Positions 45,891 through 56,715 of a DNA stretch of 64,000 nucleotides are shown piece by piece. The stretch lies in assembly GCF_963675165.1 (NCBI RefSeq), contig NC_087379.1, forward strand, positions 5,845,442-5,909,441, in the 5' to 3' direction. This DNA is from Halichondria panicea (lineage: Eukaryota; Porifera; Demospongiae; Suberitida; Halichondriidae). Position numbers and translations under genes: made by a program. How positions within the stretch are numbered: position 1 is the stretch's first letter; each line of letters begins with the position of its first letter. Under the pieces are notes generated by a model. The model made no database searches. It was not told the origin of the DNA and saw nothing but the letters and a program-made list of their open reading frames with translations.

Positions 45891-46013
45891 ATTATCCTAT
45901 GGATACTGAAGATTATCACGAGTCTGTGCCAGTAACTGCACAAGTGCCTGCAAGGCACGAGTGACAGTTACTAGGCACGGACGAGTGATAATCATCAGTA
46001 TCCATGGGATAAT
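45891..46013. mobile_element. 123-bp hairpin MITE
   Basis: Left arm ATTATCCTATGGATACTGAA and right arm ending ATCCATGGGATAAT are inverted over about 49 bp each, with a loop of about 24 bp. The whole element can fold into one long stem. Confidence 0.8.
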
Positions 46014-46726
46014 GCATTTATTGCTTGGCAACCAAAATGCAGGTTGAATCTGCGCATGCGCAACATGCGGTTGCTTTTTTGCTTTTGTACATTTGTATTG
46101 TTTTGATAAAATAAAAAAAAAAAATTGTTTTTGAAAAAAAAAAAAAAAAAAAAAGTTGCTTTATCAACCAGAAGAATGCGTAGCAACAAAATTGATCTCC
46201 CAGTTGAAGACGAGTTTAAGAGAAAGAAAACAGCTAGAAAGACAAAGAAATAAGACTCTAGAACACCAAGAGAGCTTGCAGAAGGCTACTTAAAGATTTT
46301 GTAGAGAACAGACAAGAAAAAAGACAAGAAAAACGTTGACAACCAGCAACCCGTTTTGAAAATGGATAGTTCTGAAGGATAAACAGCATGTGCTTGCTTT
46401 CTATCATGCTCCAGTGTATCAGAAGAGGAAACATGCACCGCTATAACTGAAGAAAAGTGTGACAACCGTTTTTGAAGCCAAAACGACTTTATACAAGCCT
46501 GAACAGGCTTATATGGTGGTGCAGTACACTTCTACATGTGCAATACTCCGCTCAAAGCACCCACTTCCAACACTGATGCCTGTTTGATGCGTTAAATATG
46601 AACACTGACAACCTCCTGACCCTCGGCTTCACTGCAAAAAGAGCACAGAAGTGATACAGAGCATCAGAAAACAAGAAAAGAGACTGATAAACATTGCAAT
46701 GCATAATTATAAGTGTGTAAACTATG

Positions 46727-49700
46727 TTAGACTACATTACATCATCTGTAATTGATCTGATTGGCTAAAAACAGTAGATTACATGGAAGCATAATCTACA
46801 GGAAGGTAGTTATTCTACAGGAATGGGCGCATATTCTACAGGAAGTGGACACATATTCTACAGGAAATGGACGTATATTCTACAGGAAGTGACAAATAAT
46901 TTGCAGGAAGTTCTCAAAAGTTGGAATGAAATTTTTAGTGAAAGTGACAAGAAGATGACAAAAACATTATAAAAAACACAGAATGCAATAGTTTTTTCAG
47001 TCAATATCCATTCTTTCCATGTCCACTGTTGCTTTGTATTGCTTTTTCCAGTTGGGCATGGGCAGGGGGGCCAGGAAGCATCAAAAACACTTTAGTAGTC
47101 GCTTGACACTTTCTATTGAGGTTCCATGCCGGTCCAGTCTGCTCTATACCCCCTCCACTCCACCACAGTGCTTCATTCTTCTTCTTGTAGTGTTGCAGAG
47201 TCAGTTCTAGCATAGTTCTATGTTCTTTTTACGTGTCTGTTCTTTCCAGTATCTTCAGGAAGCGTTTCACAAGCTTTACTAAGTTTTACTGTAGTTTTTC
47301 GTTGTTTTGAAGCAGTCTTCTTGTCTTTTTCTGTCAACTGGTGTCTCTCACAGCTCCAGCTCGTCCAGCTCGCACAAATTCAATTTTCTGTTGCTACGCA
47401 CCAAACCTGGCTTTTTATAACCACGCCTCGCGCATGCGCAATGAAGTCCAAGTTAGATAGACCACACCCACTCGTAGAATATGCGTCTTAGTAACCACCT
47501 TGGTTACGGTTAGATTCCCTCGGCTTTGCGCCTCGGGCTAACCGCAACCGCGGAGGTTACATAGACGCATATTCTACTCTTAGGTGTAGTCTATCCTATA
47601 CTTTTTCTTGTTCTCTCACTGCTGAAAACGTTTATTCCAAATAAGAATCACTTCCTAGTGTGCAATAACAAGTGTGCAATAATACTTCTGGGTGTGCAAT
47701 ATGGAAAAATATCTGCACAGTCGGTGATGAGTCGCTTCCTGTGCAATTTGAATGTAAAACGCTGATGTCAGCACTTATTAAAAAGCAATAAGTAAAAATT
47801 ATGCACTTTCGCTTATTGAGGAAGTTAGGGGTGTGTTTTCAATTAAAATTCTATGAATATCATTATCATTAATATTTATCAAATAATGCCTCAATCCGCT
47901 TGCTTTATTAGGAATAATAGCCTGAGAAACTACAAATTGACTTTGCTTGGCCTAGAGCAAAGATTTAATTAATGTATTCTTATTATGCATGCTTGTATAA
48001 ACCGTGTTTTGCAGCTATACATAATTAGCGATGTCAGACCGATTTTCATTTTTGCTATTTCTAACTCCTATGTATTACTATCTCTTTTGAACACTCTAGG
48101 CAAACCAGAAAAACTTTACTGCACTGGATTTGGTCAAGCAAATGCAGAGATACAGCGTTTTGAAGAACACTAGTCAGGGAAAAATTCGTACAAAAATTTA
48201 CCGCATTTTAATGTACTTGGGCAGGACTTATGAAATTTGTTGTTAATACCGGAAATGATCTTAAAGTTAGCATATCTGCTGAACCGCTTGGTCTATTCTC
48301 TTTTAAAAAACTATGAAATGGACACTCAGGACTCAGGAGTTAACATTATAACCATTTGATATCTATTATGAAGTTTATAATGTTTCTGTAATGTATATCT
48401 TTATGATGTCCCTATAATAGTATGATGTCTCCTGCTTCAGAGAGTTCTTTTGGATTTAAAGTAACCATGCTATCTTTTCAGTATATTGTATCATGTTTCA
48501 GAACTCTCATCAATGTCCACCTTACGCTTGTATCTGTTTCTTGATCTTTATAAGCAACTTTTCTGTCAATTTCATTTGGTCTAAATAATTCGTTTTTAGT
48601 GTGATGTAGATTTAAGGCTATACAACTATAAATCTATGATACAACTCTGTTGACAGCTTCTAATTAATACAGTAGATTACTCTTGTCTTTTTTGTGTGCA
48701 AATTGAATCAGTTCTTGCAATTTAATAGTTTTGGTAGATTACATTGTTGTCCCTGGAATTCTCTCCAATCTTTCTTGTTTCTTTTCAACAGAGGCTTTCA
48801 GATTGCTTCAATAATTACTTTCAGTAACTTCTAAGAACTTCTAAGAAATAAATACAGCTATTGGTACACTTGGCTTGATTTTACTGCATTTCTATTCTCA
48901 GCTCCACCCATCTATCCATGCAATATGTGATTCCGCAAGAAATAAAAGCTTATTGTAGCAACTTTTTGCATAATCTGGAGAGAGTTAGAGATGAAAGACA
49001 TGCTCACTTGTGTTTTTGTTCATTTTCATGTTTGGTTGCCAAAATAATGATCACCTTTGAGAAAAAATCACACACAAAACAAGCATCAAATGCTAAAATC
49101 ATAAAAAACTGTTATAAAAATCAAATTCTACGCTATTTTTTACCCCTGGGAACAGCTGTTGTTTGCTAGACTCTTCCAGGGCTTGCGGAAAGCCCTTCTT
49201 GTTCACTCACTTTCTGGTACCGTTTTTTACCATTGTAAGAAAATACGCCCACGCACTACTTCCGGTCTGACATCTCTAACATAAGTATAGGATAAAGAGT
49301 AGAATATGCGTCTATGTAACCTCCGCGGTTGCGGTTAGCCCGAGGCGCAAAGCCGAGGGAATCTAACCGTAACCAAGGTGGTTACTAAGACGCATATTCT
49401 ACGAGTGGGTGTGGTCTATCTAACTTGGACTTCATTGCGCATGCGCGAGGCGTGGTTATAAAAAGCCAGGTTTGGTGCGTAGCAACAGAAATTGAATTTG
49501 TGCGAGCTGGACGAGCTGGAGCTGTGAGAGACACCAGTTGACAGAAAAAGACAAGAAGATGGCTTCAAAACAACGAAAAACTACAGTAAAACTTAGTAAA
49601 GCTTGTGAAACGCTTCCTGAAGATACTGGAAAGAACAGACACGTAAAAAGAACATAGAACTATGCTAGAACTGACTCTGCAACACTACAAGAAGAAGAAT

Positions 49701-50131
49701 GAAGCACTGTGGTGGAGTGGAGGGGGTATAGAGCAGACTGGACCGGCATGGAACCTCAATAGAAAGTGTCAAGCGACTACTAAAGTGTTTTTGATGCTTC
49801 CTGGCCCCCCTGCCCATGCCCAACTGGAAAAAGCAATACAAAGCAACAGTGGACATGGAAAGAATGGATATTGACTGAAAAAACTATTGCATTCTGTGTT
49901 TTTTATAATGTTTTTGTCATCATTCTTCTTGTCACTTTCACTAAAAATTTCATTCCAACTTTTGAGAACTTCCTGCAAATTATTTGTCACTTCCTGTAGA
50001 ATATACGTCCATTTCCTGTAGAATATGTGTCCACTTCCTGTAGAATAAGTACCTTCCTGTAGATTATGCTTCCATGTAATCTACTGTTTTTAGCCAATCA
50101 GATCAATTACAGATGATGTAATGTAGTCTAA
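46727..50131. repeat. Large foldback: two inverted arms of about 850-880 bp around a 1.7-kb spacer
   Basis: Arm 46727-47603 is the near-identical inverse of 49284-50131. A 70-codon stretch (LELTLQHYKKKNEALWWSGG) reads identically on the minus strand at 47213-47001 and on the plus strand at 49662-49874. Arms differ by one 21-bp unit of a tandem repeat (tattctacaggaa...: five copies left, four right) and a 12-bp indel at the inner end. Each arm contains a 104-bp hairpin (47474-47577, 49299-49402) and an NRF-1-like palindrome. The spacer (47604-49283) is AT-rich without a recognised gene. The right end abuts normal unit DNA. Confidence 0.92.
46788..46890. repeat. Tandem repeat, five copies of about 21 bp (tattctacaggaa core)
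   Basis: Units share tattctacaggaartgga. The inverted counterpart at about 49975-50070 has four units; the lost or gained unit accounts for most of the arm length difference. Confidence 0.8.
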
Positions 50132-50561
50132 TTATGATTGTGCACTAGTTGTGGCCTAATGATGTGGAGTCTAATGTAGAACGTTTCATTATCAAATGTG
50201 CGAATGATTTATGTCTTCAGCACATGTTTCTTTCAAACTCTTCACTCGTTGAGCTACAATGTAGGTGTACATGTGTTTACCTTGTGTTTGTGGTTGTTTC
50301 TTCAGAACTTTTCTTATGGAATGTTGCTGTGAATATTGTTACCAATAATTATGGTGCACATGACACGACGTATGTCACCCCATTTTTCTTCAAGCTCAAA
50401 AGGAATTGTGAGTTCCTAGATCCTATATTTATAATAGGTACAGGTATCCCTGTGCATCACCTGTACTCTTCTTTGAATATCTATGTGTTATTTGGCATAT
50501 AACATTCAACAATATTGTGTGTCCTCACAGAAAAACAAACCTTACGATAATTCCCAAAGCC

Positions 50562-52793
50562 ATGGCTGAGAGAGTGACTACGAAAGAAGCTCTCAAGAAA
50601 CTTGATGCTCAACTCGAATGCTCCCTTTGTCTCGACACTTTTAAGCAACCGAAACTCTTGCCTTGTTTTCATGTATTTTGCAAGTCCCCGTGTCTGGAGA
50701 AACTAGTGACCAAGGATGGACGCTCCCTCACTTGTCCCACCTGTCGACACATTGTCCCACTGTCTGAGAGGGGAGTGGCTGGACTGCAATCAGACTTCCA
50801 CATCGACCACTTGTTTGATATACAAGATGCTTTCAACAAGGCCGAAGACAACAATGATACGAACTGTGGCAGCTGTGACGATGGTAGAGCCACCGGGTAC
50901 TGTAACGACTGTGGGGACTTTTTGTGTGACAAATGTCAAGCTGCTCATAAGATAGTGAAATATCTACGGAATCATAAACTAATTTCGCTGGATGAACTCA
51001 AAGCTCAAGTGACTAGCCTGGTTCCCCCAAAGAAGGCCGTCCCCCATTGCCCCAAACACTCGGGGAATGACCTTAAAATATATTGCGATACCTGCTCCAC
51101 TCTTATTTGCATGGACTGCACCATTCGTATCCACAAAGACCACAACTACGACCTGGTGGCTGATGTGCTGACCAAGCACAAGGAAGAACTTGTCTCCAGC
51201 CTCAAACTAGTCAAAGAGAAGCTGGACAGTGTACAACGAGCTCTGAAGGACTTTGACACAAGAGCCAAGGCAATCCACGATCAGAGGGCCGCGATTGAAG
51301 CCAACATCCACAATGAGATTGACGAACAACATCGACTGTTGGACCAACGAAGGACAGAGCTTATGGTAGAGCTAGAGATGCTGACTCAGCAAAAGCTTAA
51401 GGATCTGGCGGCAGAAAGGGACCAAGTGGAGATCACTCAGGTGAAACTGACCAGCTGTCTAGAGTACACTGAGGGGGGTCTCAAAACAGGCACAGACGGT
51501 GAAGTACTCGAAATGAAATCTTCCATTATTAAGAGAGTTGAACATTTTTCTACTGAATTTGAATCAAATGCTATTCAACCAGAGACAAAAGCTGACATGG
51601 AACTGATCACTGAAGGAAAAGAACCTCTCCAACAAGCTTATCGAAATTTTTTACAGATTGATCACAGTGGTTCATTCGGCTTAGAGAACAGCCACACGAC
51701 AGGAAATGGTCTGAAAGGTGCTACAACTGGAGAAACAAAAACTGTGTCCTTTCAAGCAATGACCAAGAACAAGAAGAATTCCAAGGGTAAACTCGACCTC
51801 AAAGCTGAACTTGTGCATATCAAAAGCAAAGATAAAAGTAAATGTGAAGTGGTGATTGTTCGAAAACATGGCCAACACAAGATCAACTATCGCCCTATGA
51901 AACGAGGAAAGCATGAACTACACATCACTGTCAATGGGGACGCAGTACGAGGCAGTCCATTCCCAATAGCTGTAGCCCCATCACCACAGAGCTTCATCAA
52001 GCCTTCCCGAGTTGTACGAGGTGTGAACAGCCCACGAGGCACTGTCTCCAACAATAAGGGTCAGTTGGTTGTTGTTGTTGGTAATGGAGCTACCGTCTCT
52101 GTATTGACACCAGAGGGTGAGAAGATACAAACGTTTGGAAAGCTGAGTAATGCATTTGGAGTGACTGTGGACAAAGACGACAACATCTATGTAGTTGATT
52201 GTAACAATCATCGTGTGAAGAAGTTCTCATCCGGCGGAGGTTTTGTGAAAGCTGTTGGTAGTCAAGGCAATGGTAACCTTCACTTTAATACCCCATTTGG
52301 TATATGTTATAACAGAACAGACAACAACCTGTATGTGTCTGATCAGTGTAACAACAGAATACAAGTGCTCTCTACTGATTTGATGTTCATACGATGTTTC
52401 GGTATACGTGGAATTGGGAATGGACAATTACAAAACCCATTATATGCAACATTTGATAGTGCCAACAACCTCTATGTGACTGATAACGGTAACAATCGAG
52501 TACAAGTCTTCACTGCTGGAGGTCAATTCCTGAGAACCTTCTCACAAAAAGCCAACGGTCAGAAGCTAAGTCATCCCTGGGCCATAGCCATCGACAGTAG
52601 TGACACAGTGTACGTCAGTGAGAATGAACCACATCATGTGAGTGTGTTCACATCTCAGGGAGCCTACATTACCACGTTTGGTGGACCAGGAACAAAAGAG
52701 GGACAGTTTAATACCATTTATGGACTCTCTATTGATCGCAATGACTCTGTTGTTGTATCCGATCAAGGCAACAAGCGACTGCAGATATTCTAA
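50562..52793 (+). CDS. TRIM-NHL protein, copy 2 (743 aa, single coding exon)
   Basis: Same architecture as copy 1: RING (CSLCLDTF, CPTCRH), two B-boxes (DFLCDKCQAAH, IYCDTCSTLICMDC), coiled coil, filamin repeat and NHL propeller. The RING is essentially identical to the other copies; the propeller is the most regular of the three (VVDCNNHRVKKFS, VSDQCNNRIQVLS, VTDNGNNRVQVF), close to the canonical NHL consensus. The start is the ATG after a conserved cacag acceptor; an in-frame extension upstream crosses that acceptor and is unlikely. Its 5' flank beyond 50132 is the unit flank, but a foldback now lies directly upstream, so its regulation may differ from copies 1 and 3. Confidence 0.9.
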   Translation: MAERVTTKEALKKLDAQLECSLCLDTFKQPKLLPCFHVFCKSPCLEKLVTKDGRSLTCPTCRHIVPLSERGVAGLQSDFHIDHLFDIQDAFNKAEDNNDTNCGSCDDGRATGYCNDCGDFLCDKCQAAHKIVKYLRNHKLISLDELKAQVTSLVPPKKAVPHCPKHSGNDLKIYCDTCSTLICMDCTIRIHKDHNYDLVADVLTKHKEELVSSLKLVKEKLDSVQRALKDFDTRAKAIHDQRAAIEANIHNEIDEQHRLLDQRRTELMVELEMLTQQKLKDLAAERDQVEITQVKLTSCLEYTEGGLKTGTDGEVLEMKSSIIKRVEHFSTEFESNAIQPETKADMELITEGKEPLQQAYRNFLQIDHSGSFGLENSHTTGNGLKGATTGETKTVSFQAMTKNKKNSKGKLDLKAELVHIKSKDKSKCEVVIVRKHGQHKINYRPMKRGKHELHITVNGDAVRGSPFPIAVAPSPQSFIKPSRVVRGVNSPRGTVSNNKGQLVVVVGNGATVSVLTPEGEKIQTFGKLSNAFGVTVDKDDNIYVVDCNNHRVKKFSSGGGFVKAVGSQGNGNLHFNTPFGICYNRTDNNLYVSDQCNNRIQVLSTDLMFIRCFGIRGIGNGQLQNPLYATFDSANNLYVTDNGNNRVQVFTAGGQFLRTFSQKANGQKLSHPWAIAIDSSDTVYVSENEPHHVSVFTSQGAYITTFGGPGTKEGQFNTIYGLSIDRNDSVVVSDQGNKRLQIF

Positions 52794-54433
52794 CGAAATA
52801 AGTAGAAAAGTGGACAAAGTAGTACGTAGCTCTGTGTAGAAATAGTTGGTAGCGTTATTATTTTATTTGGAATGTGAAATGAAACTATTATTTGTTGCAT
52901 GTGTTGATGCAATTATCACTACTGGCCTCATATCCTTTGAATCGCAAATGAAAAAGCAATTAATTGTAGTAGCAACCAATGAAACATTCATTATATAATG
53001 TTTCATAGACTTTTCATTGATAACAGCTTTAACTGTAAAACATCGTGAAATCAAAGCATACCCATGAAAATACAATTAGTTCACCATGATTTTCGTATTC
53101 ACGTTGTATTCACGGTGATTTGATGGGTATGCTGTTTTTGACAACTCTATTTAATCCATGAAACTAACAGTAAAATAATATTAATTTTTGGCCTGATAAT
53201 GATTGCAGCAGGTAACAATTTATGGCCTAAATTTAATATCATGTGAGCACTGAGCAAGTAGATCTAAGTCAACATAAGAAAGTTTGGATCATGTCTGGTG
53301 GATCTTGCAGACACCCCTCCATAAAGCAAGAGAAGACCATTGAGTTCTCATTAAAGTCTTAGACTTTGTTGCTTTTCTTTTCTTTTTTCAGAATTTCTAT
53401 ATAAAGCCCAGTGCAGCAGTTGCTATGCGCATGCGCAGTTACTAGTTGCTATAGCTCCAGAACTGAGAGTCTAAAAATTAAAGCAGGGAAACTTCAGAGG
53501 ATACCATGTACGCCACTACGTATACCAGGGAACAAAGGCTCAAAGAGGATGAAACAGAGAATGGTGTCATGACCAGGATAGCAAGTGGTGAGTTTCTCCA
53601 GGCAGTATAATAGCTGTACACATCCAACAGTAAAATACCTATAATTATATATACTTTGCAGCTGCAGCCTAGGATTCTACTAGAGAGACTTGAGTCAAAG
53701 TAGTCTGAAATAAGGAGGGACCAAGAGTGGCTTCTTATTATAAGTGAGTTTCTCCAGGCAGTTGTTCTGGCTAGCAGTAGACAACAGTTAATACCTACCT
53801 GTTTATTAGTGTTCTGTGTGTGTTGGTGTATCTCTACAATAATTATACACATGCAGTCTCATAATAATTATGTTTATACAGGTAAATCTATTGTATTCAC
53901 TGTTATCCCTCATGAATGCAAATCAATAGAAATTTTTTATATGCACATAGGGCTCGAAATATTGGTTGTGAGAGATAACGAAAAGAACAACCCTTCTACA
54001 TGTGCACTGGGAGAGGAAAAAGAGACAGGAAGATATTATGTTATGTTATAATTATTATGGCATACAATGCTCGTGGCCATAGCATGTACGTTTTAAGTTT
54101 CATTTGATGAATATGTAAATTTTGATTCACTTTATAACTATTATTAAATTTTAATGGATATTTCACAATGCTCAATCTTTGAAATTCTAAAATTTAATAG
54201 ATGTATCCATGAATTTCCCATGAAAAGCAATGATGCCGTAGTTTGATTTTCCATCTGCTTTTCATGGGTGTGCAACATTTTCAGCTGGTCTATCGCGCTG
54301 TGAAATGCATATGAATTTTAATGGATATTTCACATTTCATGGTATGTACTATCCTTGAAATTCTTAATTTTAATAGGTGTTATCAATGATTTGCCCATGA
54401 AAAGGCAATTAAGTCATTGTGATTACTCCATAA
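52794..54433. other. Left part of the unit 2/3 insertion; no recognised gene
   Basis: Departs from the unit consensus near 52915 (after gttgatgcaattat). It holds degenerate direct repeats of about 100 bp (ttttaatggatatttcac at about 54150 and 54317) and inverted cccatgaaaag / cttttcatggg pairs at about 54215-54270. A small open frame at 53943 (MHIGLEILVVRDNEKNN) is unidentified. Confidence 0.4.
53396..53610 (+). other. Candidate promoter and short first exon (unidentified)
   Basis: A TATA-like tctatataaag (53396-53406) is followed by an NRF-1-type palindrome tgcgcatgcgca (about 53426) and an ATG at 53506 opening 34 codons (MYATTYTREQRLKEDETENG) that run into gtgagtttctccaggcagt. That donor-like string recurs at about 53743. 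No family is recognised and no downstream exon joins convincingly; it may be the 5' end of a gene carried by the inserted DNA, or chance. Confidence 0.25.
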
Positions 54434-54441
54434 CATTTTCC

Positions 54442-55989
54442 TAGCCTCTACACAGGCTCTCCTTTTTCTGTTCTTTATCACAGTCGTTCAATAAGATAAA
54501 ATACTGTATTATTCGTTCAATGAGATAAAATACGGTATTAATTGGAGGAATAAAGAAAGAAATAGACGTAAAGTTAAGAGCCTGTATCGGGAAGTCACGT
54601 GAGGGTAGAAGGGCGGTAGAAGGGTGAAAATGAGCGTGGGCATACTGAGCTAGAGATGTTGGACTGCCCACGCAGAGGTCTACGACTAGTAAAACTTTGC
54701 CTGCAGCAAGCTGGACATGGACTTGGAACTGGAAGTTTGCAAGCACTATAGAGCTAGCTATACCTTAGGCTTAGCTAGATGATCTACTAGTCTAGATTGT
54801 GTGTTTAGATTCTATCACTATTACCTTTTCTTGTGTCTTTCTACATGCTATAGTAGAATAGCTTAGTCATCATTATCATATAGCAGGTAGCTACTGCCAC
54901 CTAGCCTCTACACAGGCTCTCCTTTTTCTGTTCTTTATCACAATCGTTCAATAAGATAAAATACTGTATTAATTGTTCAATGAGATAAAATACGGTATTA
55001 ATTGGAGGAATAAAGAAAGAAATAGACTTAGAGTTAAGAAAAAGGAGAGCCTGTATCGGGAAGTCGCGTGAGGGTAGAAGGGTGGTAGAAGGGTGAAAAT
55101 CAGCGTGGGCATACTGAGCTAGAGATGTTGGACTGCCCACGCAAAAATCTATGGCTAATAAAGCAGCAAGCTGGACATGGACTTGGAACTGGAAGTTTGC
55201 AAGCACTATAGAGCTAGCTATACCTTAGGCTTAGCTAGATGATCTACTAGTAACTAGTCTAGATTGAATTTGCAATTGTGTGTTCAGATTCTATCAGACT
55301 ATCATTGTGTCTTTCTACATGCTATAGTCTATAGTATAGATCAAGAATAGCTTAGTCATCATTATCATATAGCAGGTAGCTACTGCCACCAGAGCTGGCC
55401 ACGCTGGTTCTCTGATCTGACTTGCAGCACAGCTTGGTGGTTGTCTCAGTACAGTCTTATTAAAACTCTGAACGCGTGGGAGAATACCTTACGTCACGAT
55501 TGTGGGCTACATATCGCCCACGTTCATAAAAATCATTGTGGATCACGCGATTTCCCAAACCAGGCCTTACTTTTTCTTAACTGTACGCCCAATTTCTTTC
55601 TTTGCTGCCTCACTATGTCTTTCTTATGATTTATGGATGAACAGTGACAACAGCAAGAAAAAGTAAGGCCTGGGAACGAGGCTACTGCCACCAGAGCTGG
55701 CCACGCTGGTTCTCTGATCTGACTTGCAGCACAGCTTGGTGGTTGTCTCAGTGCAGTACAGTACAGTCTTACTCAGAATGCGTGGGAGAATACCTTACGT
55801 CACGATTGTGGGCTACATATCGCCCACGTTCATAAAAATCCTTGTGGATCACGCGATTTCCCAAACCAGGCCTTACGTTTTCTTAACTGTACGCCCATTT
55901 CTTTCTTTGCTGCCTCACTATGTCTTTCTTATGTTTATGGATGAACAGTGACAACAGCAAGAAAAAGTAAGGCCTGGGAACGAGGCTAA
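54442..55989. mobile_element. hAT-like non-autonomous element, 1548 bp, 8-bp TSD, internally duplicated
   Basis: Starts TAGCCTCTACACAGGCTC, ends GGGAACGAGGCTAA, flanked by exact 8-bp repeats CATTTTCC (54434-54441 and 55990-55997). Inside, a unit of about 460 bp starting cctagcctctacacagg is repeated at 54441 and 54900, and a unit of about 303 bp starting actgccaccagagctgg is repeated at about 55381 and 55684. No transposase is recognised. Confidence 0.88.
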
Positions 55990-56020
55990 CATTTTCCCTG
56001 AAAAGTAATGGATATGCACC

Positions 56021-56654
56021 TAGCCTCGATTCCAGGCCGCTCTCAGTTGAGAAAGACGGCCTGGTATACACTGTCTGCGCATGCGTCAGTTGCCCCAAGA
56101 TTCTTAGGGATCGAGATATCTTAGTAAATTAGTCAGTATATTGTATATTTTACAATGATGTCATTGTACAAATCACAGCAGTTTTAATAAAATAACACAG
56201 CTACTTACAATATTTACGACCTAGACTAGTGACTAGTTTTGTTGTGATGGCTTCTACTTCTGTTCTGCTCTTGCTCAAGCTCTCTCCAGTGTTGAAAAGT
56301 CAGATTTTGTCTTCTTTTGTACTGTGGTAGAGTGGTAGGCGTTTTTCTGTCAGTACTGACCGGCTCTGGCAAATCTACTTGCTTCCAGACACTTGTTTGA
56401 TGCCATCTCAGTAAGATCAGTGCTCCTTGTATGAGCCTAGAGTTGTGATGGCGATTTCTCTCTCTTGACACTAAATAATTTAATCAACCACGTGGGTGAC
56501 CATAGTACAAAAGGTTAATTGATAAATTACAAACAGTTTTACTAATAAATTTACTATTGAATACACCCACTCTAATAAATTTACTATTGAATACACCCAC
56601 TCGCAAACAGTGAATACCAGGCCCTCTGGTGAGAGGGGCTGGGATCGAGGCTAA
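56021..56654. mobile_element. hAT-like non-autonomous element, 634 bp, 8-bp TSD
   Basis: Starts TAGCCTCGATTCCAGGCC, ends GGGATCGAGGCTAA, flanked by exact 8-bp repeats TATGCACC (56013-56020 and 56655-56662). Same termini as the 38914 and 54442 elements. An inner ttgatacaccc-type direct repeat (tctaataaatttactattga) occurs twice at about 56550-56590. Confidence 0.88.
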
Positions 56655-56715
56655 TATGCACCCAACAGTGTATAGTGGTAGGTAAAGATCATCATAATAA
56701 AAAGTAACATCCAGC

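Larger units (their letters stand above)
45706..47952. mobile_element. 33-bp inverted repeats bounding 2.2 kb in the unit 2 insertion
   Basis: GGCCATGCAAAGTCAATTTG at 45706 and its near-perfect inverse ending 47952 (33 bp arms, one mismatch seen). The left arm starts exactly where unit 2 stops matching units 1 and 3. The span overlaps the left arm of the large foldback, so the insertions are nested or rearranged. A poly-A stretch lies at about 46110-46153. No transposase is recognised. Confidence 0.55.

Noticed and set aside
46788..46890. CRISPR-like array from evenly spaced 21-bp repeats
   Set aside because: The units are contiguous with no unique spacers and the setting is eukaryotic; a simple tandem repeat.
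46988..47213. 70-codon frame duplicated in both foldback arms as a possible transposase
   Set aside because: No catalytic or DNA-binding motif; identity between arms follows from the palindrome, not from protein selection.
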